Positions 23,492-32,711 of a DNA stretch of 64,000 nucleotides are shown here, piece after piece; the stretch's first letter is position 1; the number at the start of each line of letters is the position of its first letter. Origin of the DNA: Mortierella sp. BCC40632 (lineage: Eukaryota > Mortierellomycota > Mortierellomycetes > Mortierellales > Mortierellaceae); NCBI GenBank assembly GCA_011634665.1, contig WAEK01000034.1:1-64000 (forward strand), written 5' to 3'. The notes beneath the pieces are model-generated. The model ran no database searches, had not been told where the DNA came from, and worked only from the letters and a program-made list of their open reading frames with translations. Made by a program: the position numbers and the translations under genes.

Positions 23492-23812
23492 TATAACCCT
23501 CTTATAAATTCTCCTCTAGGAAGCAAGAGAATTTGGAGGGCGGTTATTGGGAGGCAGGGAGGGAAAGGAAATTCAGGCTTCGGGGTCGGGGCGGGGCTAT
23601 ATAGGGGGAAGAGCGAGATGGGGGATTGAGCTTTTTGGGGAAAAGGGCGGGGTAACGGGCGGGGAGAATCAGGTTGGTAGGGAGGGAGGGGGAGGGGGTA
23701 TAAAAAGGGAGGGAGGGGGGTCAGACTCTGGGACATATCCATCTCACGAAGTCACGAAGTCGCCATCAGAGTCACCATCAGGACTTTAAAGGTACGGTGC
23801 GTGCCCAGGTGT
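23492..23812. promoter_or_regulatory. G-rich segment with TATA box at the end of copy 1
   Basis: A strongly G-rich strand ends in TATAAAAA at 23,699-23,706, followed by CCATCTCACGAAGTCACGAAGTC and similar short repeats. In copy 2 the same segment sits upstream of a gene in the flank. In copy 1 the next gene on the plus strand starts at 23,952, so here it could drive that gene. Confidence 0.5.
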
Positions 23813-23951
23813 CGATGGGTCACAAGGGTACTGTTACTGACACGCATTGTTAATAATTTGCAAGGTAGAGTGAAAGTGTTACGTTGAGTGTAACAAGAAC
23901 AAGTTTTATTTAACATAATAGATCAAGTGAACTTCTATAAAAGCGGGTAAT

Positions 23952-24762
23952 ATGGTATACAAAAGGGAAGGGCGTGTTGAGATTTGTACTAGGAAAGGAG
24001 GCTGGGCCGGCGGTGGGAGGGGACCAGGTTTTGGTTGGTCAGGTCCGGAACAAGATGGGACCCGGATTGGCGTGAATAGAATGAAGTCAGTTAGGTTGAA
24101 GGTGACAGGTCCAGGAGTATGTATACGAGACGATGGCGATGAGTGTGGTGAAACAGAGGATGGCATGGTTACATGGATTATTCATTGTAATGTTGATGTA
24201 CTTAAAAATCCAGCTGGGGTCGATGGGAGTAATTTGAGAGGTCTGCAAAGTGAATTTTTGGTAGAGTATGCCTTTGGTAATCTTCGTGCCGAAAGATTAG
24301 ACAATTCCTTGTTAGGATTACATGTTGCTTTTTTTTAAGACACCCAAAAGGAGACAAACTGCGAATTCAACAAGGGGATATTTTATATGCAAGAGGAGAA
24401 ATGTGTGTTGAACACAGGGATCTAATCAGTGAATTGCCGTTATTAAGAACGTTCAGGGTCAAGCAATTCTGTGGTTTTGTTGGATATGAATCAGGGAGAG
24501 GAATGAAATTTGATAAAATTAATATTGTTGACGGCCATAAGATTTGGACATTGAGAAATTTAGAACGCTTTGCGCCAGTCTTTGCCACTCATGATTACGA
24601 AAAAAAGAGGTACATGGAGATAAAGCGAGATTTTATTATGGGATTCAGTTAAGGGATGAAGTGTATGTTAGGGAGAAAGGGGAAGGTTTCTTAGAGGAAA
24701 GAGATTATTTGTGCTTGGCAAAGAATAATGTGGTAGATGATATCGAAGATGCAGGGCAGTAA
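23952..24762 (+). CDS. Putative OB-fold (POT1/telomere-end-binding-like) ssDNA-binding protein, two homopolymer frameshifts
   Basis: Three consecutive open segments join if one base is changed in the T-run at about 24,330-24,337 and one in the A-run at about 24,600-24,606, giving about 269 residues. The middle part contains QQGDILYARGEMCVEH, then FRVKQFCGFVGYESG, then a helix-like IWTLRNLERFAPVF. This order (GDI-beta strand, hydrophobic strand with G, later LR-helix) resembles the first OB fold of POT1/telomere-end-binding proteins. A second GD/DE-type strand occurs near the C-terminus (RDEVYVREKGEGF). No homology search was possible, so the OB assignment is tentative. It is the first gene of the unit; copy 1's version is outside the window. 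Confidence 0.4.
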
Positions 24763-24812
24763 ATAAAGCTCTAGTAAAAGTTTAGAAATATATTTATTGA
24801 GTAAAGAGAAGA

Positions 24813-25097
24813 TTAAGTATAATCGTAGTGGGAGAAGTCGCGTCTGGATTCGTTGGGGTGTACAATGTTATTAACTGAATTGTGAACTGCTTGATTAAAT
24901 TGTTTTTTTTTTATTTGTTCTCGGATTTTATAAAAGTGCATTAGTAGGAGAAGGAATGTGCAAGCACAAATGGAGAATGTGGAAAAAAGGATAGCTCTCT
25001 CAGGTTTATTGAAATCACAAGAGAAAATGGGTAAGGCAGTGATTTGTTCGAGCTGAGGATCAGAGCTGGGTTGTTGAGGAGGGATAGGTAAACTCAT
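24813..25097 (-). CDS. Small single-pass membrane protein (94 aa)
   Basis: The ATG is at 25,095-25,097. The N-terminal ~30 residues are proline-rich and polar. A single hydrophobic segment (AILFSTFSICACTFLLLLMHF) is followed at once by a basic stretch (KIREQIKKK), which predicts an extracellular or luminal N-terminus and a cytosolic tail. Family unknown. It is converging with the preceding plus-strand gene and in tandem with the LPMO-like gene. Confidence 0.45.
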   Translation of the reverse strand: MSLPIPPQQPSSDPQLEQITALPIFSCDFNKPERAILFSTFSICACTFLLLLMHFYKIREQIKKKQFNQAVHNSVNNIVHPNESRRDFSHYDYT

Positions 25098-25300
25098 ATT
25101 AGAGCTTAACAAAAGTTTGATGAGAATGATTTATTAATACAAACCTTGTAAAGGTCAAAGTAACGAATGGGATATTCGAACTAATCGCGGCATGTTGTAG
25201 TCGTTGGAAGAGTGTTACGAGAATCTCTTATAAAGGGGACATAATCTTAACAGTAAACAATTATAGAGTTAAAACGGCAGGATATCCAAAAATAAGATTG

Positions 25301-26149
25301 TTAAAAAGGTAAAACAAGTATTATAGCAAGAAAATAACTCGAATCCTGGCAAATTAAGAAGGAAGCATTTGAGGGGACGTAGTAATATCGTGTAATGTTT
25401 TTTGGAGGGGTCTGAATGGAGTGGTTATTGGTGTTTTGTGAGTTGATATTCAAAGAGGTTGTTAAGTGGATATCACCACATGAGGTGTACCACTCGTTTT
25501 CGTTCAATAGCCATCTCCATTGAATAGAATAGTATCCGACCTGAAGAGACAGAGGAACTGTGAAACAGTCACCGCAAGGCCAAATATCAGGGTCTTTATC
25601 CTTATTAGTACAATTCTTAAAGTCTAATGAAGCGATGATATTAGATAGAAACTCTTTTTGGGTTGGATCTTGGGACGGATTCACTTTTTGAAAATGAGAT
25701 TGAGATGGGTTGGTTTCAGAGGGAACAGCGTGATTTTTTGCAGGCCATCTGACACAAATGTTGTCACCAGGTTTGATAGTTGTCATCTGACCCACCTTCC
25801 TATTGAATCTGTCAAGGCCAGTGTATGCATTCTGTATAGGAGAAGCCATTGTTTCATCTGCTCCAGGTTCTTCACCCTGAATTCCATTAGAACAAGGAAT
25901 TGAGTTTAGTGGATCTGGGTTAGAATGAGACTGTTGGTAATGTCTATTAACTTTGTCTGAATCCAGAGAGGCGAAAGGTCCTGCGTCAATGGGAAATCGT
26001 CTAGGAAAGCCTGCGCAATAGCCGTTCGTGTCAGACCAAGAAGGGTTAGTTGGATCTTTAAATCTCCAGTCGAAACAATCAACATAAGAGTGGGCATTTG
26101 TGATAGAAATGAACACGGTCAGAAAGAGAAAGAGTTGTAACAGAGACAT
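25301..26149 (-). CDS. Secreted LPMO-like protein (282 aa)
   Basis: I start at the ATG at 26,147-26,149. It gives a typical signal peptide (MSLLQLFLFLTVFISITNA) cleaved before His-Ser-Tyr-Val-Asp-Cys. This exposes an N-terminal His as in LPMOs. The mature protein has a WSDTNGYCAGFPRRFP block, a possible second copper-ligand His (RWPAKNHAVP), and WYTSCGDIHL, where Tyr would be the axial ligand. The C-terminus is hydrophobic (YFLAIILVLPF), as for GPI anchoring. The overall layout matches copper LPMO-like fungal proteins, but it is clearly a different family from the AA11-like gene at 43,188-44,149. Catalysis versus copper transport cannot be told from sequence. Confidence 0.6.
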   Translation of the reverse strand: MSLLQLFLFLTVFISITNAHSYVDCFDWRFKDPTNPSWSDTNGYCAGFPRRFPIDAGPFASLDSDKVNRHYQQSHSNPDPLNSIPCSNGIQGEEPGADETMASPIQNAYTGLDRFNRKVGQMTTIKPGDNICVRWPAKNHAVPSETNPSQSHFQKVNPSQDPTQKEFLSNIIASLDFKNCTNKDKDPDIWPCGDCFTVPLSLQVGYYSIQWRWLLNENEWYTSCGDIHLTTSLNINSQNTNNHSIQTPPKNITRYYYVPSNASFLICQDSSYFLAIILVLPF

Positions 26150-26780
26150 TATGAAAGGAAATGGCCATAAGAGGCAGGTCATAATATTAAGTGAAAGTGA
26201 ATGTATACAAACGTTAATAAAAGTGGTAATAGGATTAAACTTTTTTAGTATAAAGGAATATGGGAATAATTTAAGCGGCAGTTGTTAAATGATGTTTTTT
26301 TAAATAACTGTATATAGTGAGGATCAATGACAACAGGACCATATAATGGTAGAATGAAATAAATGATAGAATGAGGTTAAAGTAACAGATCACCTAAAGT
26401 GTAGCATATAGAGTGGTTTATTGGGTTAATGGGAACATAAAGGAAGAGAAACTCTTGCTATTAAAATGTACGTATTTAAATAGAGCATTTCGCTGGTTGT
26501 GGAATTAAAAGTTGAAGTGTCAACATTGATAACAAGGTCTAGCTTAACTGGGTTTTTTTAAAAGAAACCCAGTCACAAGAAGAGGCATACGTGCTGTGGT
26601 TAAAAGAAAACGGATTTCGGTGCGTTAATAATTTCCAATATCACAGAGGATTGCTATGCAGAATAAAAGGAAGAGACGGTTCAGCGCAGGGGATAGTAAG
26701 TATAGGAAATCTAGTGAAGTCGTAGAATAATATATTGAGAATGATTGAGATGTGAAGAATACTAATTCAGGTCAAAAGAT
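26150..26780. other. Divergent intergenic region
   Basis: The region lies between two genes that point away from each other. A TATTTAAA lies near 26,473-26,480. Otherwise it is AT-rich with no open frame shared by both copies. Confidence 0.4.
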
Positions 26781-27404
26781 GTGACACATAGAATTTTTGG
26801 ACAGCCAGACCGAAGCACAATTTCCAAAAAACAAAGGAGTAATATACTTCAAACAGAGAAAGAAAATATTGATCTAGAAGGTGTGGAGCTAGATGGATGC
26901 ATGGTGAAGATTGTGACAGTTCCTTATTTCTCCAAAGGGAGCAAAGGCTATGTTGAGGGATGGAATTTGTTGAATGATGGATGTTCAGGGGTGTCATTCG
27001 ATGCAGAGGTTATTAAAGTCAAAGGGAATGAGGGGATTAAGGATAGAATAATTAGTGCGAGAATGGAATTTGAGACAAGAAAAAACCCATTTGATGGAGC
27101 ATATCTGTACAAAGGTAGAACATGCTATATATCAGGTAAATTTGTAGGATTTCGGGTCGGGAAAAACAACTTGGTGCCGTGGTATTGTACGTTTGTGGTA
27201 AACAGGATGTGGAGGGACGAGGAGTGCTTCGAGGAGGAAGGGTTAAGTTGCTTCGAAGAGATAAGGAAGAGAGGAGATTTGAGAAGATTTAAAGCTCTAG
27301 TCGGAGCGGGTGATCCTATTGTGACATTTACAGAAGAGAGCAAGGAAAGTCAAAAGAGAATGAGATTTGATGTTAGTGTGTTTGATGAGAAAAAAAGCAA
27401 ATAA
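26781..27404 (+). CDS. Putative OB-fold-like protein A (207 aa)
   Basis: The frame is open from a GTG at 26,781. In copy 1 the same position reads ATG ACA CAT, so I believe the true start is an ATG and copy 2 has a small error. The protein alternates short hydrophobic strands and charged turns. It contains YKGRTCYISGKFVGFRVG, which resembles segments in the neighbouring small proteins (GDECFVSGNIKP at 28,011-28,445; GDILYARGEM at 23,952-24,762). That recurrent pattern, aromatic-x-hydrophobic-x-G-charged, is what an OB-fold beta strand and turn look like. Role proposed: ssDNA binding in support of the Helitron Rep. Inference only. Confidence 0.5.
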   Translation: MTHRIFGQPDRSTISKKQRSNILQTEKENIDLEGVELDGCMVKIVTVPYFSKGSKGYVEGWNLLNDGCSGVSFDAEVIKVKGNEGIKDRIISARMEFETRKNPFDGAYLYKGRTCYISGKFVGFRVGKNNLVPWYCTFVVNRMWRDEECFEEEGLSCFEEIRKRGDLRRFKALVGAGDPIVTFTEESKESQKRMRFDVSVFDEKKSK

Positions 27405-28010
27405 GTGGAAGAAAATCAATGGAATAGAATGTCATAATTATAGAAAGGTAGAAAAAAGTAGAAAGTGAGAAGATGTGGAGAACCCCATTTCGAAAAAGGA
27501 TGTGTTTGTTCAGAATCTCGACAAATCGTACTTTCCAAGCGTTTTGACATTAGCTCGTTAAGCGAATTTAACAGACCTCTTCGCTTTATTCCCATACAAA
27601 GAATGAACTGTGTTTAATTTGAGAAGACAAGAACGGAAAAAGAAAGATAGGGATTTGAATGACATTGAGTCTAATTGAAATAACATCAACTCACGGTTAG
27701 ATTTGAAGGGCTAAAAGTGGTCACTCATACGAAAAGGTGACAGTTGGAACCGTAAAGTAAAGCATAAAAAAAAAGATAATGTGGGATATTAAAGTGAAAT
27801 AAACGGAGAAGAAGTAACGGTGACGGTCAAAAGAAAATGAACTGATATATTGAAAACAGCTAGAGATTAGGGTAATAGTCTAACAATATAAATTTCAGGA
27901 ACACAAGTTTGGTCTCGTCACGTATATGAGAGGAAAAAGACATGACTGTATAAAAAACGACAAAAGTTGAATCCAAGCAACTAGTGTTACTTTATAGATT
28001 GGACGCAAAA
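27405..28010. other. Intergenic, no gene seen
   Basis: About 600 bp of AT-rich sequence between two plus-strand genes. I see no conserved frame. The length would allow a promoter; a short A-run lies near 27,768-27,776. Confidence 0.4.
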
Positions 28011-28445
28011 ATGGATATGAATTCAGATGAGAAAGGTAGAAGAGCAAGAACGCTCTGGACGAAATGTGCATTGGAATTCAGTGTGACGTTTGCTAAAGTT
28101 CGGATAACTAGTGTTGTTGTAGTTTATCCAAAATTAGAGGTTAGAAAGCTGAAAAAGGATAATACACAAGATGTAGAATATATCCACATTCAATTTCTAG
28201 CCAGGATGGTTGACACAGGTCCATACAAAGGTCTTGACGTGGTTGTTAATAAGAAAGAGGAAGTAAAAAAATTTGATTTTCGGACGTTTCTAGGGATTGG
28301 AATAGGAGATGAATGTTTCGTATCAGGAAACATCAAGCCCGTAACAATGGACAATGTGAACCTTCCGGAGTATTATCTCTTGAGTGCTTACAAAATAAGT
28401 GTTGTTGAGGGCTGTGATGACGCAAGTTTTAGGTATGTAACTTGA
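28011..28445 (+). CDS. Putative OB-fold-like protein B (144 aa)
   Basis: I start at ATG 28,011 rather than further upstream because it is conserved in copy 1. The protein is beta-rich, with IHIQFLARM and IGDECFVSGNIKPVTM as the strongest OB-like strands. It is followed by protein C only 27 bp downstream, and both share short length and this pattern. It is intact in this copy. Function is inferred from the pattern and from the presence of a Helitron replicase 4 kb away; a structure prediction would decide. Confidence 0.5.
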   Translation: MDMNSDEKGRRARTLWTKCALEFSVTFAKVRITSVVVVYPKLEVRKLKKDNTQDVEYIHIQFLARMVDTGPYKGLDVVVNKKEEVKKFDFRTFLGIGIGDECFVSGNIKPVTMDNVNLPEYYLLSAYKISVVEGCDDASFRYVT

Positions 28446-28472
28446 GAGTTTATTATAATAGTTTATGATCAA

Positions 28473-28937
28473 ATGCAAAAGATGTTTCATATGTATATTT
28501 AACAAGAAGTGAGTGGCTTTCTGTATCCATTAAACCTTTTAGAGGATGGTTTAAGGTTAAGTTACTCCGAGACGGGGTTTGGACATATACCCTTGACGAC
28601 AATGGATTTGTGTATTCGGCGCTGAAGGTCAGCGGTAAAATAGAAGGCGGTCAGTTCAAAGGGCTGATGGTGAATCTGTCATCGAAATACCAAGATGTAA
28701 GGGAACTTGATGCATTGTATTAGTGTGATAGATGGACTAGAGATTGATGTAAAAGGTGAATTGAAGCCGGAATTTATTGAAGGGTGTCCGTTTCCACTCT
28801 CTTACAGATTAGAAGCTAGTGACGTCAAAATTGAGAGAGACGGTAAGGTAAAAAACCCCAATGAACAAAGGAATGTAAAATTCCAGGAAGTAGGAGAAAA
28901 TATAAAAGCATTACATTTAACCTCTAAAAAAAAGTAG
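28473..28937 (+). CDS. Putative OB-fold-like protein C (about 150 aa), two frameshifts
   Basis: The ATG at 28,473 is out of frame here because the following A-run has four bases (five in copy 1). A second shift lies near 28,715-28,725. With these allowed for, a continuous protein runs from SEWLSVSIKPF through YSALKVSGKIEGGQFKG to IDVKGELKPEFIEG and a lysine-rich end. The strand KVSGKIEGG again fits the OB-like pattern of its neighbours. It lies just downstream of protein B, and its stop is about 24 bp from the end of the converging zinc-finger gene. Confidence 0.45.
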
Positions 28938-28960
28938 AATGATGACAATAAAAGCAAAGA

Positions 28961-29944
28961 TTATTTAAAGACATCGTTTAATATTTTGAAATAACTTGGG
29001 TCTATGGAGTTGTCAGCATCAGTAAGATGGGAAAGGCCCATTACGGATAAAGTGAGCGAGCATGGACTAATATTTCCTGTAATTGAAGAGGTTTTGAGAT
29101 GCTTAGACAAAGCTTCTTTTCGAGTGAACACGTATTTGCAAATAGGACAGGTAGCTGGTTTTGTGTCAATAGGTTTGTGGGAAAGTTTGTGTCTTTCTAA
29201 ATCATGATGTCTGACAAAGGCCTTTGGACACTGAGAGCATTTGAATGGGCGGTAAGGGAGATGAATAAGAAGATGATAATCAAAACTTGATTTGCTTCGG
29301 AAAACAGAGAGACATTTTTGAAATGGGCATGTGTAGGATCTGGATCTAACTGATTTTTTAGTCGAGGTACTTTCCGAAAAGGCATTTTTAGCGTTGTTGG
29401 AATCCTCATAGTAGGTGTCAGGTGTTGTCACAAGAAATTGAAGTTTATTTTTTTGAGGACAGAAGTTTATTTGATTGGGTGAATTTGAAGGAGTTTGATG
29501 AAGATCAATAGGAGAAATTTGGCAGATAGAGGAGTCAATGTCAGTGGACAGAATCTCAGGCAAAGTGTCTGTGTCAGTATTGAATAGTAGATCATAAGGG
29601 TCAAATTCGGGTAATTTTACATCATTTGATGTAGGCAAGAACTGGGATGATGTAAAGTTAGGATCCAAAGCGGAGTAGTGGATTGGATGATATCAGGGGA
29701 AAGGGATTTTTTTATGGGTAGTGAAGATGTCACTTAGATCCGATGGGGACAGGGCAAGAGTTGGATCAGGTTTAACAGTTGAAAAGTTGGTTAAGACATT
29801 AGAGGAAGGGATGGCGGAAATTGTGTTGCAGGAAAGTCCTGTTAATGGCAGATTGCTAATGATAATGGCTTCTGGGGTTAATGAATTATTGTCATTAGAA
29901 GGGAATATAGAATAAGGTGAATGTTGGTTATGTGAATCCTGCAT
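28961..29944 (-). CDS. C2H2 zinc-finger protein (about 320 aa)
   Basis: The protein starts at an ATG at 29,942-29,944. There is one in-frame TGA near 29,695 that copy 1 does not have at the matching place, so I read a single gene. The N-terminal two thirds are acidic, S/T/P/D-rich and probably disordered (activation-domain-like). The C-terminal third has three finger segments: CPFQKCLSVFRSKSSFDYHL (H..H), CSQCPKAFVRHHDLERHKLS (H), and CPICKYVFTRKEALSKHL, whose last ligand is unclear. The second follows the consensus almost exactly. The likely role is a sequence-specific DNA-binding regulator in the nucleus. It is the only classical three-finger gene in the unit. Confidence 0.7.
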
Positions 29945-30042
29945 TGTTTTGAGTAAAGGGGAAGAGAGATGATAAAGTGTTGAAAGGACACAAACAATGT
30001 ATATATTTATATGTTATGATTTGTCAATGTGCAGGAATGGGG

Positions 30043-30741
30043 CTACGTCATTGATGACTCAGCGACATTAGTCAAAGGTGTTTGTTTATGAATTTGCCGT
30101 CTCGAGTTAAAAGCAATATCACGCTTGCGTTTCGACTCACGTGCGATAGTCTCAATAAAATTCGAATCATATATTTTAAGACTTGAGCCAGACCTGAAAA
30201 AAGTGTAGGGGGTCTCTATGTTATCTTTATCAGTAGGTTTGTATACCATTTTTGAAAACATGCCTTTTGTTGATCCACCTAGTCTTTTTACAGCGTTATT
30301 AAAAGCTAAATGAGATCTAAGGACGGAAGTAAGTTGTTTTTGAAAATTAATGAATTCATAATTTATGATTGGAGGGGGAGGTGGCTTGATTGTACAGAGA
30401 TCCCATGCATGAAACGTAGGAATAGTAACGTCCTTGGTGATACTACTAGCTTCTAGTAGGAAATAAATACAAGGGAAGCCTGCTTTATGGATAATGGAAA
30501 TATAGAGCAACCCTGATATAATGAGAGTATCATATTTTTTGGCATTGTTTAAAATAGTAGGAAAAGCATTATGTTGAGATCTGGACCAGGTAATTTTGAA
30601 AAAAGTCCTGAATGAATTCAACTGAGAAGCAGCGAAACCTAAAATATCAGAGTTGTGTGGATTTAGCAAAGGATCTGATAGAAGAGTGAATCTAGTTGGG
30701 TCAGTAGGAAGATCTTGGAGAATGAGGCCAGATGAAAACAT
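30043..30741 (-). CDS. Unknown protein with C-terminal basic cluster (232 aa)
   Basis: An intact frame from an ATG at 30,739-30,741. No domain recognised. It has hydrophobic patches in the middle (LIISGLLYISIIHKAGFPCI), a PPPPP run, and near the end a basic cluster (ARESKRKRDIAF) that could be a nuclear signal. It lies in tandem with the zinc-finger gene and diverges from the gene at 31,129. The intergenic poly-A run (about 30,772-30,809) is right upstream of it. I cannot name a function. Confidence 0.5.
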   Translation of the reverse strand: MFSSGLILQDLPTDPTRFTLLSDPLLNPHNSDILGFAASQLNSFRTFFKITWSRSQHNAFPTILNNAKKYDTLIISGLLYISIIHKAGFPCIYFLLEASSITKDVTIPTFHAWDLCTIKPPPPPIINYEFINFQKQLTSVLRSHLAFNNAVKRLGGSTKGMFSKMVYKPTDKDNIETPYTFFRSGSSLKIYDSNFIETIARESKRKRDIAFNSRRQIHKQTPLTNVAESSMT

Positions 30742-30768
30742 TGTTTAGAGAAATGATTACTGAGAAAG

Positions 30769-30811
<43 letters not shown>

Positions 30812-31128
30812 TAGATGAGAATTAAATGGAAGAGGATTATAAAGGGGTGGAAAGTATGAAGTGGATTGGTAAAAGGAGATTGGTGTAAGTGGGTATGAGT
30901 AGTTTTCTATTTCTCAAGAAAAGGGAAAAATATCGAGTAAGGAAATTGAAATAAAAAGTGTATGTTATTTGGATAGAATGTCCTTCAAGTTGTTATAAAA
31001 GGAAATGAAAAGAATAAATAAAAAAAAAAAAAAAAAAAAAATCTAAAGACCCATTTGGCTAGACAGTTTTTCCGAACCACTCTCCACCAATTGTCAAAAA
31101 AAAAAAATAACAAGAAAAAAATTACAAA
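30742..31128. other. Divergent intergenic region with long A-runs
   Basis: It holds an A-run of about 38 bases (30,772-30,809) and another of about 22 (31,020-31,041). Such runs in yeast-like promoters exclude nucleosomes; here that is a guess. The run lengths differ strongly from copy 1, as expected for sequencing error or slippage. No gene seen. Confidence 0.5.
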
Positions 31129-32517
31129 ATGGCACTAGACATTAGCAATGTTAAGGGTCCTTTAAATATTTTGTTGCATGAATTGCCACTTGGCTCAATT
31201 ATGGTGTCGGCTCGAGGGGCGGCAAAGCAGAGTAAAAAAAAAGGATGCATTTCGTTCACAGGAAACTATGGGTAAGGGATCGAAAAGGATGGATGTCTAT
31301 GGATGAATTGATGTACTTAAATTTTAAAACCTGTGAAGTTCAATTCAAAACAACTCAAACCAACTGATTTTTATTAAAAAAAAAGACAATCGATGTTAGG
31401 GCTGAAGGTCATCTTTCGGATGCTAAAAGGGAGAAAGTATCCGTCATTCATGAATACGTTGAAATCGAAAGACATGGTTAAAGTTAAAGGTGTGATGACC
31501 TTGCAGATGAAAGGAAAGTTCCTCTCAGCGGAACTGAATGCAGAATCACTCGAACATGTTGATGAAGAAGAGTTTGGAGAAATTGAAGGGTGTACCTTAC
31601 CTTTTGAGGAGGATATGGTTTATAAAAGTAACAGTGATGCAAATAACATTATCGATGTGCTTACAAAGGGTACAGAGGCAAGTATTCTGCTAAACAGATT
31701 TAATAGTACAAGTGCAGCTAATTCCACTCGAGAGCTGATTTCAGCAATTGTTGGTCAAGAGACGAGAAAGGAAGGTGTGGATAGAAGTAAGGATGGTACA
31801 GAATTACTTAAATCCTCCTTGGATGGAATCAGTGGCTCTCTTAATGCTAGCCAAAGAAAGGGTAGGGATTTTGGCGAAGATTCTGCAAAGCAGAAGGAAA
31901 AGGATTCAAGGGATTCAATGGGGCACGGGGTGATTGATCTAGAGTATGACTCAGACTCGATGTCTAGCATAGTTGAGAAGGAACCCAAGAGATCAAGAAG
32001 AGACTTTGAAGATGATGATTCGGACGATTCAGGGATTAGCGATTTGCTTAGGGCAAAAAGGCGTAAGCCGAAAGCAAAAGTCTTTGGGGCGTCTGAATTA
32101 GAACCGTTGAACATGGTTCCTGCGACAAGTGGAGGTCTAAGTCAGGGCGCAGGAGTTGGTCGAGCATCGGGAAGTTCAAAGGATGGGTCGACTAGTAAGA
32201 ATGTCAAGAGCGGCAAAAGGGATGGTGGGATGTCAGATATGGGGTCTCCATTGCAGGAAGCCGCGAGAAAAGGTCATATGGTGCCCTCGCAAGGAACTAG
32301 GACCACATTTAGCGACAATGATGAATCGATGGAGGTTGAAGATGATATTGAAAATATGAGTGATTATGAATTTGATAACGACACGAATAATCCACTCAAT
32401 GGAAAGCCATTGAGTACTCAGGATAACGAATCGATGTTGGAGTCAAGAAACCTGATGACCACTGGCCAAATGGAAAGGTTGCTTAAAAAGGATGGAACAG
32501 TTCCAAACGGCAAATAG
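31129..32517 (+). CDS. OB-like N-terminus with long acidic, nuclear-type tail (about 430 aa)
   Basis: An ATG at 31,129 opens 48 codons ending ...ISFTGNYG. A good donor (GTAAGG) at 31,272 and an acceptor (TTAG) at 31,399 define a probable 128-nt intron. The following exon is affected by one or two indels near 31,460-31,500. From there the frame is open to 32,517. VKGVMTLQMKGKFLSAEL is an OB-like strand pair. The rest is low complexity and acidic (FEDDDSDDSG, ESMEVEDDIENMSDYEFDND), with two basic clusters (PKRSRR; AKRRKPKAK) that look like nuclear signals. It is immediately upstream of the Helitron replicase in the same direction. A candidate ssDNA-binding or replication accessory protein; not proven. 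Confidence 0.55.
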
Positions 32518-32646
32518 GAGAGTAATATCGGAATGAAGAAAAACTAAATATAGGAGAAAAGAAGATGGAGAAGGAGTATTAAAAATATTTTTTATTTATT
32601 TGGGCATAAGAATGGAAAAGAGAGTGTATAAAACTAGGGAAAGACT

Positions 32647-32677
<31 letters not shown>

Positions 32678-32711
32678 GAAGAAAAAATTAAACTAAAAAA
32701 AAAAGAGAAAA

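Larger units (their letters stand above)
1..23812. repeat. Copy 1 of a 26.2-kb direct tandem repeat (left end outside window)
   Basis: Bases 1-23,812 align in order and orientation with about 25,709-50,045. Anchor pairs are 1/25,709, 10,862/36,682, 11,798/38,008, 15,478/41,699, 20,625/46,853 and 23,812/50,045. Identity is poor with many indels up to about 11.8 kb, then near perfect. About 380 bp present at 37,311-37,690 is missing near 11,494. After 23,812 the two copies part: copy 1 continues into what I read as the left end of copy 2, while copy 2 continues into a GT microsatellite and unrelated flank. Confidence 0.95.

Noticed and set aside
23491..23812. Telomere at the G-rich end
   Set aside because: G-rich, but without an exact short telomeric repeat, and followed by genes on both copies.
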